DNA of 40,349 nucleotides from the NCBI RefSeq assembly GCF_014201825.1, contig NZ_JACHFJ010000017.1, positions 1 through 40,349 of the forward strand, in the 5' to 3' direction. Shown here in pieces: positions 1 to 8,709 of the stretch (positions are counted from its first letter, which is position 1; every line of letters starts with the position of its first letter). Under the pieces are notes generated by a model. The model saw nothing but the letters and a program-made list of their open reading frames with translations. It had not been told where the DNA came from and made no database searches. The position numbers and the translations under genes are program-made. The DNA comes from Acidocella aromatica. Its GTDB lineage: Bacteria > Pseudomonadota > Alphaproteobacteria > Acetobacterales > Acetobacteraceae.

Positions 1-94
1 AATCTGCTCTTCAGAAAATCGGCTGCCCTTCATCGGTCTATCCCCCAGGAACAGACTCTACACAAAAACGGTCACATTCCAGGGGAGCACGTCA
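1..94 (-). mobile_element. IS3-family insertion sequence, partial (left contig edge)
   Basis: These 94 bases are an exact reverse complement of 40255-40348. On the minus strand they read from the element tip (TGACGTGCTCCCC at 94-82) through a short leader to an ATG at 33-31, then 11 codons MKGSRFSEEQI running off the window. That N-terminus is typical of OrfA transposase proteins of the IS3 family, and the TG tip fits IS3-type terminal repeats. The element reads outward, away from the contig. The exact IS name, the opposite end and any target duplication cannot be seen. Confidence 0.85.
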
Positions 95-464
95 CCACCC
101 GCAGCTCGCCGTTCTCAGGCACCAGCCTGACCTCATCGATCAGCGTGCGGATGATATTGAACGCCTCGTCCTTGGTGGCCGGGTCGGCTAGGGCCTCATG
201 CAGGGCGGCGACCTTGTCCCGGTAAATAGTGGCCAGATTCGGATGCAGGGACGGTTCCGCCGCCGGGCGGCTGGTGAGCAGGGCGTTGAGCTCGTCCTCG
301 CGCGCTTCCAACGTGATCATCTCATCCTTGACCGTGCGCGCCGGGACGCCGTCGGCCAGAGCCTGCACCAGAACCTTCTGCCGAGCCTTGAAATGCATTG
401 ACGTCTGAATTGGGCCGATAACTGCTCGGCTGCTGTGCGTCCCATCCCCCGGAAACACGGTCAT
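95..464 (-). pseudogene. C-terminal fragment of a large serine recombinase
   Basis: The open minus-strand frame gives about 100 recognisable residues, beginning near position 390 and running up to the IS junction at 94/95. They resemble the coiled-coil and C-terminal end of large serine recombinases, with stretches such as LHPNLATIYRDKVAALHEAL and LIDEVRLVPENGELRVV. The catalytic N-terminal resolvase domain and the recombinase core are absent. The first roughly 25 codons of the frame (464 to about 390) look unrelated. The frame finishes at position 72 only because it reads a few codons into the IS, so the native C-terminus has been replaced. It is a non-functional remnant of an older mobile element. 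The family call rests on sequence feel for this conserved tail and not on an alignment. Confidence 0.6.
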
Positions 465-511
465 TCCCTAGTCGCCCACCCCCCGTCGCTCATGGGGGGC
501 CGAGTGCCCGT

Positions 512-1828
512 TCAGCGCCCTCGCGGCGCGCGGTGTTTTCCGAAGATCAGCATGACAGCACCGCCGATAAGCGCCGGAAATCCGACGACCACGAATACAG
601 CCGACAGGGGGAGTTGCATGGCGATCAACGCGCCCCCGCTCATCGAACCGACAACTGACCCAATACGCCCGACGCCGTTCGCCCAACTTACACCGGTGGC
701 ACGACAATCAGTTGGATAAAAACTCGCAGCCAGTGCGTTGGCGCCCACCTGGGAGCCGGAGATGCAGAACCCCGCCAAAAGGACGACGGCGGCCAGCGCA
801 AAGGTCGACGTGGTTAAGCTTCCGATCGCCGCGATGAAGATTGCGGCGGTCGCGTAGCAAACCGCCAGCACATATTGCGGATTGAAACGATCCATCAGCC
901 AGCCTAGAATGACAGCGCCCAACGTGCCGCCAACCTGGAACATCGCAGTAATGATGGAGGCTGTTTCTAACGTGGTTCCCGTACTCTTGATAAGGGTGGG
1001 GAGCCAGCTCGACAACAGATAGATGACCAGCAGGCTGCAGAAGAATGCCAACCAGAGCAGCAACGTGCCGACAACGAGTTCGGGCTTGAACAGATGGCCA
1101 ACGGGCAATCCATGTGACTTGCCTTCGGTCACGACAAAGCGCACGTTTGAATAGTCATCTGTTGAGGAAATGTGCTTGAGGATCGTGGCAACACGCGCGA
1201 GGGCTTTCTCCCGCAGCACTAGGTAGCGCACCGACTCCGGCAGGAACCCGACTAGGAAAGGGACGAGCACGATCGGTAGGATGCCGCCGAGCAGCAATAC
1301 GGACCGCCAGCCATAGGCACCAACCATATGAGCGGAAGCAATGCCGCCAAGCGCCGAGCCGATCGTAAAGCCACAAAACATCCCTGTCACGAGAAACAGA
1401 CGATGCCTCTCAGAACAATATTCAGATGTCAGCGTGATCGCGTTCGGCATTGCGCCGCCGATGCCCACACCCGTCAGGAAGCGGAGAGCCACGAGCGGCA
1501 ACAATGACTGCGCATGCGCCGCGGCGAGGCTGGCGACGCCGAAAAACAGCACGCAGATGATCAGCGAGATCTTGCGGCCAAATCTGTCAGATATCGGCCC
1601 GAATACGAACGCCCCAGCCATAAGGCCGAACAATCCACAGCCAAACAGCGGTGCCATTTCCGGTGCCGTCAGCCCCCATTCCTGGCGAATGGCTGGCGCC
1701 AGGAAGCCGATTGATGCTGTATCGAAGCCCTCAATGGCCACGATCAAAAAACAAAGGCTTACAACTAAGATTTGAAACGTCGTCAAGCCGTGTTGGTCGA
1801 TTACTTCGGATACGTTGACGATTCTCAT
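512..1828 (-). CDS. mhbT: MFS transporter, aromatic acid:H+ symporter (AAHS) type, probable 3-hydroxybenzoate uptake
   Basis: A 438-residue integral membrane protein of the major facilitator superfamily, close in length to PcaK, BenK and MhbT. Near residues 34-36 it has the GFD motif typical of aromatic-acid/H+ symporters (IEGFDTASIGFLAP). The MFS loop 2-3 signature GPISDRFGRK lies near residues 77-86, and LPESVRYLV is in the central loop. About twelve hydrophobic segments are visible. It is the last gene of the gentisate cluster, 143 bp after the hydroxylase gene, with a good ribosome site (gggggaaac) before its ATG. The cluster context points to import of 3-hydroxybenzoate or gentisate across the inner membrane. 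The exact substrate is inferred. Confidence 0.85.
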   Translation of the reverse strand: MRIVNVSEVIDQHGLTTFQILVVSLCFLIVAIEGFDTASIGFLAPAIRQEWGLTAPEMAPLFGCGLFGLMAGAFVFGPISDRFGRKISLIICVLFFGVASLAAAHAQSLLPLVALRFLTGVGIGGAMPNAITLTSEYCSERHRLFLVTGMFCGFTIGSALGGIASAHMVGAYGWRSVLLLGGILPIVLVPFLVGFLPESVRYLVLREKALARVATILKHISSTDDYSNVRFVVTEGKSHGLPVGHLFKPELVVGTLLLWLAFFCSLLVIYLLSSWLPTLIKSTGTTLETASIITAMFQVGGTLGAVILGWLMDRFNPQYVLAVCYATAAIFIAAIGSLTTSTFALAAVVLLAGFCISGSQVGANALAASFYPTDCRATGVSWANGVGRIGSVVGSMSGGALIAMQLPLSAVFVVVGFPALIGGAVMLIFGKHRAPRGR

Positions 1829-1971
1829 GTTTCCCCCATTTTTAATTATTTTAATTATAGGATGATAACTTTAGGTACTACCACTCCGTGCCTTACACAG
1901 GCGCACATGTCCGGCTTCTCACAGTAAGCGCGGCGTTCTTATGATCAGAGTGGAATATTCAAGTGCAGTTT

Positions 1972-3192
1972 TCACGATGCGGCCGTCAAACGATTCCCTT
2001 CAAGGCAGTCCTCCGCACGCCAACCGTAGAGCCATTGCATGGCATCGTAGAATTGTTCGCGGGTGCGCCCCACCCATAGTGAATTACGCACAAGACGCTC
2101 TACCCCCTTGGCGTGATAGATGCGGCCCATCTCGCGCGCCGAGTACAGCACGCGTGCGGCCCGGGGGATGCGCACTTGCTCGTATAGCTTGAATGCTGCA
2201 ACAAAATCTTCGCCCGTGGCACGGATGGCCTCGCCAAGAACAACAGCATCCTCCAGCGCCTGGCAGGCTCCTTGTGCCAGATATTGGGTCATGGGATGCG
2301 CGGCATCGCCAAGAACCGTGGTGCGGCCAAAGCTCCACTGCTCCACGGGATCGCGATCTGCGGTAGCCCAGCGCCGCCAAGAACTCGGACGGTCCAGCAT
2401 TTGGTGAGGCAGAGGATGAATATTCTCGAAATATGACAGCACCTCCTCCTTGCTGCCATCGGTAACGCCCCATTCTTCCTTCTGCCGGCTGTGGAAGGTC
2501 ACAACCAGGTTATACTGTTTGCCGCCGCGCAGCGGGTAATGCACCAGATGGCAGTGCGGCCCGGCCCACACCACCGGCGAGTTGATCTGTAGATCCTTGG
2601 GCATGTTCTCGACATCGACCACGGCGCGGTACACCACGTGGCCGGTGACTTTAGCTTCGTCGCCGATCAATGTGGCGCGAACAACGGACTTCACGCCGTC
2701 GGCGCCGATCAGCGCATCGGCCGTGTAACGCTCTCCGCGTTGGTCGATCACAGTAACACTGTTCGCGTCCTGCTCGATCCTCTGCACATGTGTGCTGGTA
2801 CGGAACTTGATCAGAGGATTGCCCTGCACCGCTTCGAGGATGGACAGATGAATGTCCGCGCGATGGATCACGCCGTATGGATTTCCGAAGCGCTTCGTAT
2901 ATGCGTCTCCCGTTTCGACGCGTGCAACCTCTTTCGCGTCAACGGCATCCATCATCGTGAGTGAATCGGTGAACACGGCCCTGCTGCGCGCCCGCTCGCC
3001 CACGCCAAGCCAGTCCAACGCGTTGAAGGCGTTTGCGCCTAGCTGAATGCCAGCGCCGATCTCGCCGATTTGGTCGGCTTGTTCAAGCAACAGGACTTGA
3101 ATATTCTCCCGTGCAACTGCCAATGCCGCCGCGAGGCCGCCAATTCCACCGCCGACAACAATCACGCGGCGCATCCGTTCGTTGTTGCTCAT
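1972..3192 (-). CDS. mhbM: FAD-dependent 3-hydroxybenzoate 6-hydroxylase
   Basis: A 406-residue class A flavoprotein monooxygenase. The Rossmann fingerprint GGGIGG is at residues 14-19, the DG motif (LIGADGVKS) is mid-protein, and the second FAD motif GDAAHPMTQYLAQGACQALE is in the last third. The GDAAHP-MTQYLAQGA form is typical of 3-hydroxybenzoate 6-hydroxylases and salicylate-type hydroxylases. The reaction is 3-hydroxybenzoate + NAD(P)H + O2 to gentisate. The start overlaps the isomerase stop by 4 bp (ATGA), so the two are translationally coupled. A salicylate 5-hydroxylase role is unlikely because that enzyme is a multicomponent Rieske oxygenase. The neighbouring gentisate dioxygenase, isomerase and hydrolase fix the pathway, but the ring-hydroxylation substrate is inferred from this context. 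Confidence 0.85.
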   Translation of the reverse strand: MSNNERMRRVIVVGGGIGGLAAALAVARENIQVLLLEQADQIGEIGAGIQLGANAFNALDWLGVGERARSRAVFTDSLTMMDAVDAKEVARVETGDAYTKRFGNPYGVIHRADIHLSILEAVQGNPLIKFRTSTHVQRIEQDANSVTVIDQRGERYTADALIGADGVKSVVRATLIGDEAKVTGHVVYRAVVDVENMPKDLQINSPVVWAGPHCHLVHYPLRGGKQYNLVVTFHSRQKEEWGVTDGSKEEVLSYFENIHPLPHQMLDRPSSWRRWATADRDPVEQWSFGRTTVLGDAAHPMTQYLAQGACQALEDAVVLGEAIRATGEDFVAAFKLYEQVRIPRAARVLYSAREMGRIYHAKGVERLVRNSLWVGRTREQFYDAMQWLYGWRAEDCLEGNRLTAAS

Positions 3193-3878
3193 GCCTTGAT
3201 CTTGTCCTTGTTGGAGGAAGCAGGGGGTGGGGGAGTATAGTCAGGCTGTTTTTTTGGCTCCGCTTTCACGAAAGCCGGATGCCCCGCAGCATGCTCGACC
3301 ACAGCGCGTGTCCGCTGGTGCGGCGTCATGTCGCAGCCCATGCGCTGCGCGTTACCGAATTGTGGGATCAGGCAGCAATCCGCCAGGGTCGGCTGTGTGC
3401 CGAAGCACCAGGGGCCGCCATAGGTTTCGGCGGCCTGGGCCAGCAGCCGCTCCACTGCGGCCATGCCTTCGCCGATCCAGTGTGCGTACCATTCATCCTT
3501 CTGCTTGGGCGAAACTTTTATTTCATCCTGAAGATATTTCAGGATGCGCAGGTTATTGACCGGATGTATGTCGCAAGCGATCAGATAACTGAATTCCAGT
3601 ACCCGTGCGCGCAGCGCCGGCTCCTTGGGAATCAGGCGCGGCTCTGGATGTTTGCCATCTAGCCAGTCGATGATCGCCAGCGACTGGCCTAGGTGGAAGC
3701 CATTGTCCACGATCGCCGGCACCGTGGCCGAGGGGTTAACCTCGCGCACATAGTCGGCATCGTGATGCTGGCCGGTACGGATATTCACACCATGAAAATC
3801 CGTATCAAGGCCTTTCAGGGCGAGGGCGATGCGCACCCGCCACGACGTGGAGCTATTAAAAAAGCTATAGAAATCCAC
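3189..3878 (-). CDS. mhbI: Glutathione-dependent maleylpyruvate isomerase (zeta-class GST)
   Basis: A 229-residue protein with an N-terminal thioredoxin-like GST fold and an all-helical C-terminal half. The zeta-class active-site loop appears as SSTSWRVRIAL (residues 9-19). The usual SSCS cysteine is replaced by threonine, as also occurs in NagL-type maleylpyruvate isomerases (SGTS). NPSATVPAI is the GSH-binding cis-proline region, and TLADCCLIPQ is the zeta-class C-terminal signature. It converts maleylpyruvate, the ring-cleavage product of gentisate, to fumarylpyruvate using glutathione. The C-terminus carries a lysine- and proline-rich tail. It lies 26 bp after the hydrolase gene and overlaps the hydroxylase start. 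Confidence 0.88.
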   Translation of the reverse strand: MDFYSFFNSSTSWRVRIALALKGLDTDFHGVNIRTGQHHDADYVREVNPSATVPAIVDNGFHLGQSLAIIDWLDGKHPEPRLIPKEPALRARVLEFSYLIACDIHPVNNLRILKYLQDEIKVSPKQKDEWYAHWIGEGMAAVERLLAQAAETYGGPWCFGTQPTLADCCLIPQFGNAQRMGCDMTPHQRTRAVVEHAAGHPAFVKAEPKKQPDYTPPPPASSNKDKIKA

Positions 3879-3904
3879 TTATTGTTTCCTCTCCGGCAGT
3901 ACGC

Positions 3905-4603
3905 TCAGACAATCTTGACGTGCAATTCTCCAAGGTGTTCCACGCCCACGGTCATCAGATCGCCCCGCTTGACGGCACCGACGCCCTCTGGCGTGCCGGT
4001 GAAAATCACGTCGCCCGGCTCCAGCCGGAAGAAGCGCGATAGGTAGGAGACGGTTTCCGCCACCGACCAGATCAAATGAGTGATGTCGCTCTTCTGCTTG
4101 GTCTCGCCATTGACGGTCAGCCAGATGCTGCCCTTTTCAAAATGGCCCACCGCGCTTGACGGATGGATCGGCCCGATCGGTGCGGAGCGGTCGAAGGCTT
4201 TACCAATCTCCCACGGACGGCCCATTTCACGCATCTTCATCTGCAGGTCGCGGCGGGTCATATCCAGCCCCACGGCATAGCCCCACACATGGTCGAGCGC
4301 CTGCTCCAGGGGAATATTCGAACCACCCTTGCCAATCACCGCAACCAGTTCGGCCTCGTAGTGGTAGTTGCTGGTCTCGGCGGGATATTCCAGTTCAAGC
4401 GTCGTGCCCTGGGCCACCGGAACAACGGCGTTGTCGGGTTTGCAGAAAAAGAAAGGCGGCTCACGATCCGGGTCGAAGCCCATCTCGCGCGCATGCGCGG
4501 CATAATTACGCCCCACACAATACACGCGGCGGACAGGGAAAAGGTTGTCTGAACCCACGACGGGCAGGGCGATCGGCGCCTCGGGCGGAAAAACGTAAGT
4601 CAT
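3905..4603 (-). CDS. mhbH: Fumarylpyruvate hydrolase (FAH family)
   Basis: A 232-residue single-domain protein of the fumarylacetoacetate hydrolase fold. Visible family features are VYCVGRNYAAHAREMG near residue 30, FFFCKPDNAVV, the acidic metal-binding stretch YEAELVAVIGKGG, GYAVGLDMTRRDLQ and the C-terminal GDVIFTGTPEGVG. These correspond to NagK-type hydrolases that split fumarylpyruvate into fumarate and pyruvate using a divalent metal. It sits between gentisate dioxygenase (49 bp upstream) and the isomerase (26 bp downstream), exactly as expected for the lower gentisate pathway. A generic 2-keto-4-pentenoate-type hydratase is the alternative, but the context favours hydrolase. Confidence 0.87.
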   Translation of the reverse strand: MTYVFPPEAPIALPVVGSDNLFPVRRVYCVGRNYAAHAREMGFDPDREPPFFFCKPDNAVVPVAQGTTLELEYPAETSNYHYEAELVAVIGKGGSNIPLEQALDHVWGYAVGLDMTRRDLQMKMREMGRPWEIGKAFDRSAPIGPIHPSSAVGHFEKGSIWLTVNGETKQKSDITHLIWSVAETVSYLSRFFRLEPGDVIFTGTPEGVGAVKRGDLMTVGVEHLGELHVKIV

Positions 4604-4652
4604 GGCATTGAAGTCCTTGTATTCTATGTCGAAAGGGAAGCGCGATCCGCCG

Positions 4653-5699
4653 TCAGAGGCGTTCTTCGCGCAGCAGGTCCAGCGCGGCTAGAACCGGGCG
4701 GTTAGAATAGCTGAACAGTACAGCGTCGGTGTCCGTTTCAAACCGCGCGGTCTGCCATGCCGGTACGACAAAGATGTCGCGCGGCGCGAAAGCGAAGGTC
4801 TGTTCGCCAATGTGTACGATGCCGCTGCCCTCGACCACGTTGAAAACGGTGGCATCGGTGGTGCGGTATGAGCGGCCGCGGAAACTCTTTGGCAGAAGCT
4901 GCATGAAGGTCGCCATCGTCGGCATCGGATAGCCGCCATTGGCCGGGTTCACGTAGCGCAGTTTTATACCGTCCCAGGCATCCAGTTCTGAGGTGCGCGA
5001 CAGAATATCCAGCGCCTCACGGCTGCGGGCGTAGGGGTAGTTGAAGATCGGCGAATTACCGTTCTTTGGCTCATAGTGAACGGGCAGCATGTTGTAGCCA
5101 TAACGTGCGAGGCTGTCGCCCTCGGAGCGGCTGATCGGCTGTGTCTCTTCCGAATAGGTTTCGGCAAAGCCCGCATCAAGTTGCTGCAACAGCGGAATAT
5201 CCAGCCCGTCGAGCCACACCACCGGCTCGCCGCCCTCTTCAACCGTCGGGTTGCCATGGTCATGCCAAGTCCATGAAGGGGTGATGATGAAATCACCTGG
5301 GTGCATGGTTGTTCGCTCGCCGTCAACCGCCGTCCATGCGCCTTTGCCTTCGACGATGAAGCGCAGTGCCGACTGTGTGTGACGATGGCTGGGAGCGATC
5401 TCGCCGGGTAGGATCAACTGCAGGCCGGCGTACAGGTTGGAGGTGATGCTCGACTTGCCGGGCAGGCCGGGGTTTTCCAGCACCAGCACGCGGCGGATGG
5501 CTTCGGCGGCGCTGATGATGCGGCCAGATTCCATGATCAGGTCACGCAACTCGGCATATTTCCAGATCGTGGCCACCGCCTGCGGGCGCGGCGCGTTCGG
5601 TACCAGCGCGTGCAGCGATTCCCATAAGGGCGACAAATTACGCTCGGTAATCTTGCCATAATAAGCTTCACGCCCAGCGCTCTGCATGCCCACTGTCAT
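4653..5699 (-). CDS. mhbD: Gentisate 1,2-dioxygenase
   Basis: A 348-residue bicupin. The first cupin carries the Fe(II) ligand pattern HRH at residues 105-107 with a further histidine near 146 (WTWHDHGN). A second, degenerate cupin covers about residues 250-330 ([31 protein letters not shown]). The length agrees with known gentisate dioxygenases (about 345-375). It opens the gentisate ring between C1 and C2 to give maleylpyruvate. It is the promoter-proximal gene of the catabolic operon, transcribed divergently from the LysR gene, so it is probably the first induced by the aromatic substrate or a metabolite. Confidence 0.92.
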   Translation of the reverse strand: MTVGMQSAGREAYYGKITERNLSPLWESLHALVPNAPRPQAVATIWKYAELRDLIMESGRIISAAEAIRRVLVLENPGLPGKSSITSNLYAGLQLILPGEIAPSHRHTQSALRFIVEGKGAWTAVDGERTTMHPGDFIITPSWTWHDHGNPTVEEGGEPVVWLDGLDIPLLQQLDAGFAETYSEETQPISRSEGDSLARYGYNMLPVHYEPKNGNSPIFNYPYARSREALDILSRTSELDAWDGIKLRYVNPANGGYPMPTMATFMQLLPKSFRGRSYRTTDATVFNVVEGSGIVHIGEQTFAFAPRDIFVVPAWQTARFETDTDAVLFSYSNRPVLAALDLLREERL

Positions 5700-5843
5700 A
5701 TTGCGTCTCCTGGATTCTGGACTACCTGCTTGTGGCGGGTGTTATTTGTGGAAGACGTTTAATCTTGGACGCTATTCCATAGAAATTGTATTTTCATATT
5801 ATATATATTTTTTTTCGTATATCGTCGAAGGGCGCTCAACACC
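5700..5843. promoter_or_regulatory. Divergent mhb promoter region with AT-rich core
   Basis: A 144-bp intergenic region between gentisate dioxygenase (minus) and the LysR gene (plus). Its right half (about 5765-5825) is strikingly AT-rich against GC-rich surroundings. It contains ttccatagaa at about 5775-5784 (TTC-N4-GAA), which could be half of a LysR-type T-N11-A site. By analogy with other LysR-controlled divergons it should hold the activator site and both promoters. No exact operator is claimed. Confidence 0.55.
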
Positions 5844-6752
5844 ATGGACTGGACCCAACGCATTAGACTGCGGCATCTGCAAATGCTGCTTTCCATCGCC
5901 GAGACAGGTAATCTGAGCCAGTCCGCCGAGGCTTTGAACACGACCCAGCCGGCGCTTTCGAAATGGCTCAAGGATCTGGAGGATGATCTCCAATTGACCT
6001 TGTTCGAGCGCCATGCGCGCGGCCTGCGGCCCACCATCTACGGCCAAGCGATGATCGAGCATGCCAAACGCATCGACGGCCATCTAGATAGTGCGCGCGA
6101 TGACATGCGAGCGTTGCGGGAAAGCGGGAGCGGCATGGTCACCATCGGTACTTCCGGCGTCTCGGCAGCCGATCTTGTGCCGCTAGCGGTGGCAAAGCTG
6201 GTGGAACAGATGCCGTGTGCCCAGGTACGGGTGCATGAGGACACAATGAACCGACTGCTTCCACAATTACAGCATGGAGAAGTTGACATTATTGTTGGGC
6301 GTGCCGTCGTATCCCAGGCCGCGGACGACTTCAAAGCCGAGACGCTGTACCGAGATCCCGTGGACTTTGTTGTTGGCCACGCGCACCCGCTTACGCAGCG
6401 TGAATCGCTCACCTGGGAAGATATGCTGGCCTACCCTTGGATCGTCTGGCCAGAGGGCACTCCCACGCGTGGCGCGCTTAATAACGCACTCGCCGAGGCC
6501 GGGCTCAGCCTGCCACGCTATAGCGTCGAGTCCAACTCGTCGATCCTGAATATCACTTTGTTGCAGAACTCCCACTTACTGGGCACGGCATCGCATCGTG
6601 CGGCTTCGCGTTTCCAGGCGATGAACCTGTTACATATTCTCCCTATGCCCCTTGGCAGCGCCGCCACGGTCACAATGTATTGGCGCAGCAATAACGAGAG
6701 CCGTAAGGCGGTGGCAATGGCGTTGGACTGCCTGCGTCTTGGTGCGAACTAA
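5844..6752 (+). CDS. mhbR: LysR-family transcriptional regulator of the gentisate cluster
   Basis: A 302-residue LysR-type regulator. The N-terminal winged helix-turn-helix spans about residues 7-65, with the recognisable core LSQSAEALNTTQPALSKWLK and LFERHARGLRPT. The C-terminal effector-binding domain has two periplasmic-binding-like subdomains (VTIGTSGVSAADLVP through the end). It is divergent from gentisate dioxygenase across a 144-bp AT-rich region, the classical layout for a LysR protein activating the neighbouring catabolic operon and repressing itself. The inducer is presumably 3-hydroxybenzoate or gentisate. The assignment as the pathway regulator is positional. Confidence 0.82.
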   Translation: MDWTQRIRLRHLQMLLSIAETGNLSQSAEALNTTQPALSKWLKDLEDDLQLTLFERHARGLRPTIYGQAMIEHAKRIDGHLDSARDDMRALRESGSGMVTIGTSGVSAADLVPLAVAKLVEQMPCAQVRVHEDTMNRLLPQLQHGEVDIIVGRAVVSQAADDFKAETLYRDPVDFVVGHAHPLTQRESLTWEDMLAYPWIVWPEGTPTRGALNNALAEAGLSLPRYSVESNSSILNITLLQNSHLLGTASHRAASRFQAMNLLHILPMPLGSAATVTMYWRSNNESRKAVAMALDCLRLGAN

Positions 6753-7538
6753 GGCCCGTTGCAGTGTCAGGATAAATAAAAGGATAAGTGCCGGTAGTCT
6801 ACGCGGAATCTTCAACGCGCTTGTGCCAGTTATTGGATATTTTGAGGTCGTTTACGAGGTTCGGGAGCTTTCTAGCCTTTGCATCTACGGCCCACCTCCA
6901 CGACGCAGCAGAACGAGAAGGGGATTGGGGTTTAGTTCCTCGTCGAACGCGCCCTCTCCAAATCGCAATCACACAAATCAAAGCTATTGAAACCACCTAT
7001 GGCTTTTTTTGCTTGTTCCTGTAACGATTTGGTTGCGTCCCGAAGGTAAATACGGGCTTTTGGTCAAACCGATATCGAAGCTGAATACCGTATGCTTTTG
7101 CATCGCTGCTGGTTTGGAGAAGTGCCCAACGGCCGCCTTGGGGCCGTAAGGGAACGGGCCAGTTTTGGAGGAGCTGAGTGGCATAACGGCCGTTCGTGTG
7201 CGCCAGAAAGTGGTCAACGCCCGACGGAGGAAAAGTCCCGAATGAATTGTTCCTCAGAAATCAACAGCGGAGGAATTAGTGAGGGAGTTGGTGGAGACAT
7301 GAATGACATCCGAGAGGCAGGGGGTCGCCCATCTCGGCTATCCGCCGGGGGCGGTCGTCGTCCTTGGAGCGGACATTCCCCTCACCGTCCAGGCTGGGCG
7401 CTCCACCTAGAACTACAAAAGCGCGGTGAAGGGGCTGATCACAACGTCCCTATTGCCCTTGCTGGGTCGGTTCAATTGGCACGGCCGGGGAGATTGGATC
7501 GGTCCAGACCGGCATGAAGCAATAATGGCACCTTGAGC
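6753..7538. other. Gene-poor stretch with possible decayed fragments
   Basis: About 790 bases lie between the LysR stop and the AraC stop with no convincing gene. Two minus-strand frames (6799-6996 and 6984-7217) read like pieces of real protein but have no start context or recognisable domain. In one plus frame, about 7335-7530 gives a plausible peptide (HLGYPPGAVVVLGADIPLTV) interrupted by an in-frame TAG, then more plausible residues (LLPLLGRFNWHGRGDWIG). This looks like degraded coding or mobile-element sequence. I recognise no family. Confidence 0.4.
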
Positions 7539-8534
7539 TTAGTTCGGTTTGCCGCCACCGTGCAGCGCATCTCGATAAGCGCGCGGCGATTGGCCAAAAA
7601 GTTCGCGGAATTGCCGCGAGAATTGTGCTTGATCGCAGAAGCCGAAATGGTAGGCGATCGTCGACAAACGCTGCTGACCAGGCATTTGCAGCATGTCCCG
7701 CGCAGCGTGCAGCCGGCAGACGCGGATATATTGCGCCACCGTGGTACCAGTCTCGTTAAACAGCTCGTGCAGATAGCGCTTGGAGATTCCACACGCCGCC
7801 GCCACTGTCTCGGGCGACAAATCCGGGTCGGAAAGGTGCTGGCGGATCGCCTTCTGCGCCCGCAGCAAATGCGCTGCCCGGGTCACCGACGGTACGCTTT
7901 CCGAGCAATCGGCCTGCCGGTCGAGCGACAAGGCGAGTAGTTCGATCAGCTGGCGCCCCAAGATATCCCCCGCTACCAGGTCGGCGGCCATGGCGTGGGC
8001 GCGCCGCACGGTCTCGGCAAATAGCCCGCCCAACCCGTCTCGCCCGTCAAACACGGAGGCGCAGAAGCGGTCGGGCTGATACACCCGCGCCGATAGAGCC
8101 TCACGCGAGACCTTCATCACGAACAGATCGTTACGGGCGTCGTAGGAGAAGCGATACGGCTCGTCTCCGCGCTCCAGCAAAAACCCGCCCATACCGCAGG
8201 TGACGGTGCGTCCGAGTTGGTGGAACTGCACAGGGGTTGAGCAGGGAATGGTGACGAGGTAATGCCCCGCCTCGCCGGTGCGGATCTGATCGGTGAAGCG
8301 CTCATATTGCGCCGCCTCGGTGCGCAGGCGCGAGAGTGACACTGGTCCCAGCATCCGCCGCTCTACCCTGCCGTCGAACCGCGTTTCATCGCGGTAGCTG
8401 AGGTGGAGTGGAAAGTAGGTGTCACTGATCACAGCAGACCAATAGGCCGCCCGTTCACCCAGCGCGACGCCAGCGGTGCTGTAGCATTCCAGAGACAAGA
8501 TCTCCCCTCCCATATCCCGGCCAACCCAAGGCAT
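7539..8534 (-). CDS. AraC-family transcriptional regulator
   Basis: About 331 residues from the ATG at 8534 (324 from the alternative ATG at 8513); the frame is open further upstream to 8711. The longer form would overlap the start of hyuB and begins with low-quality sequence, so a shorter start is preferred, although neither candidate has a strong ribosome site. The N-terminal half resembles the AraC-binding-like domain (GERAAYWSAVISDTYFPLHLSY). The C-terminal ~100 residues hold the double helix-turn-helix, including SPETVAAACGISKRYLHELF and LSTIAYHFGFCDQAQFSRQF followed by GQSPRAYR. Being divergent from hyuB-hyuA-permease across about 175 bp, it is likely the activator of that operon. The ligand is unknown. 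Confidence 0.85.
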   Translation of the reverse strand: MPWVGRDMGGEILSLECYSTAGVALGERAAYWSAVISDTYFPLHLSYRDETRFDGRVERRMLGPVSLSRLRTEAAQYERFTDQIRTGEAGHYLVTIPCSTPVQFHQLGRTVTCGMGGFLLERGDEPYRFSYDARNDLFVMKVSREALSARVYQPDRFCASVFDGRDGLGGLFAETVRRAHAMAADLVAGDILGRQLIELLALSLDRQADCSESVPSVTRAAHLLRAQKAIRQHLSDPDLSPETVAAACGISKRYLHELFNETGTTVAQYIRVCRLHAARDMLQMPGQQRLSTIAYHFGFCDQAQFSRQFRELFGQSPRAYRDALHGGGKPN

Positions 8535-8709
8535 AACCGCTTTGCGCCGCCCGCGCAAAGGAATCTTGCTCTCCGCTGACCTCACTGCGCTGGCTGACAA
8601 GAAAATGCGCACTCTGGAACAAGACGCCCCCACCCACAAGCCGCACCTTAAGCTTACAACAGGCGCAAGCCGAACGGCGCGTCTTTGGCCAAGAAGAATA
8701 GGGGACACC
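8535..8709. promoter_or_regulatory. Divergent promoter region between AraC regulator and hyuB
   Basis: About 175 bp between the chosen AraC start and the hyuB ATG. It must contain both promoters and the probable AraC-type direct-repeat site, but I could not pick out a convincing operator or -35/-10 pair by eye. A ribosome site (ataggggac) is present just before 8710. Confidence 0.4.

Noticed and set aside
479-499. C6/G6 hairpin after the MFS gene as a terminator
   Set aside because: The stem is only six pairs with a nine-base loop and there is no U-tract on the minus strand.
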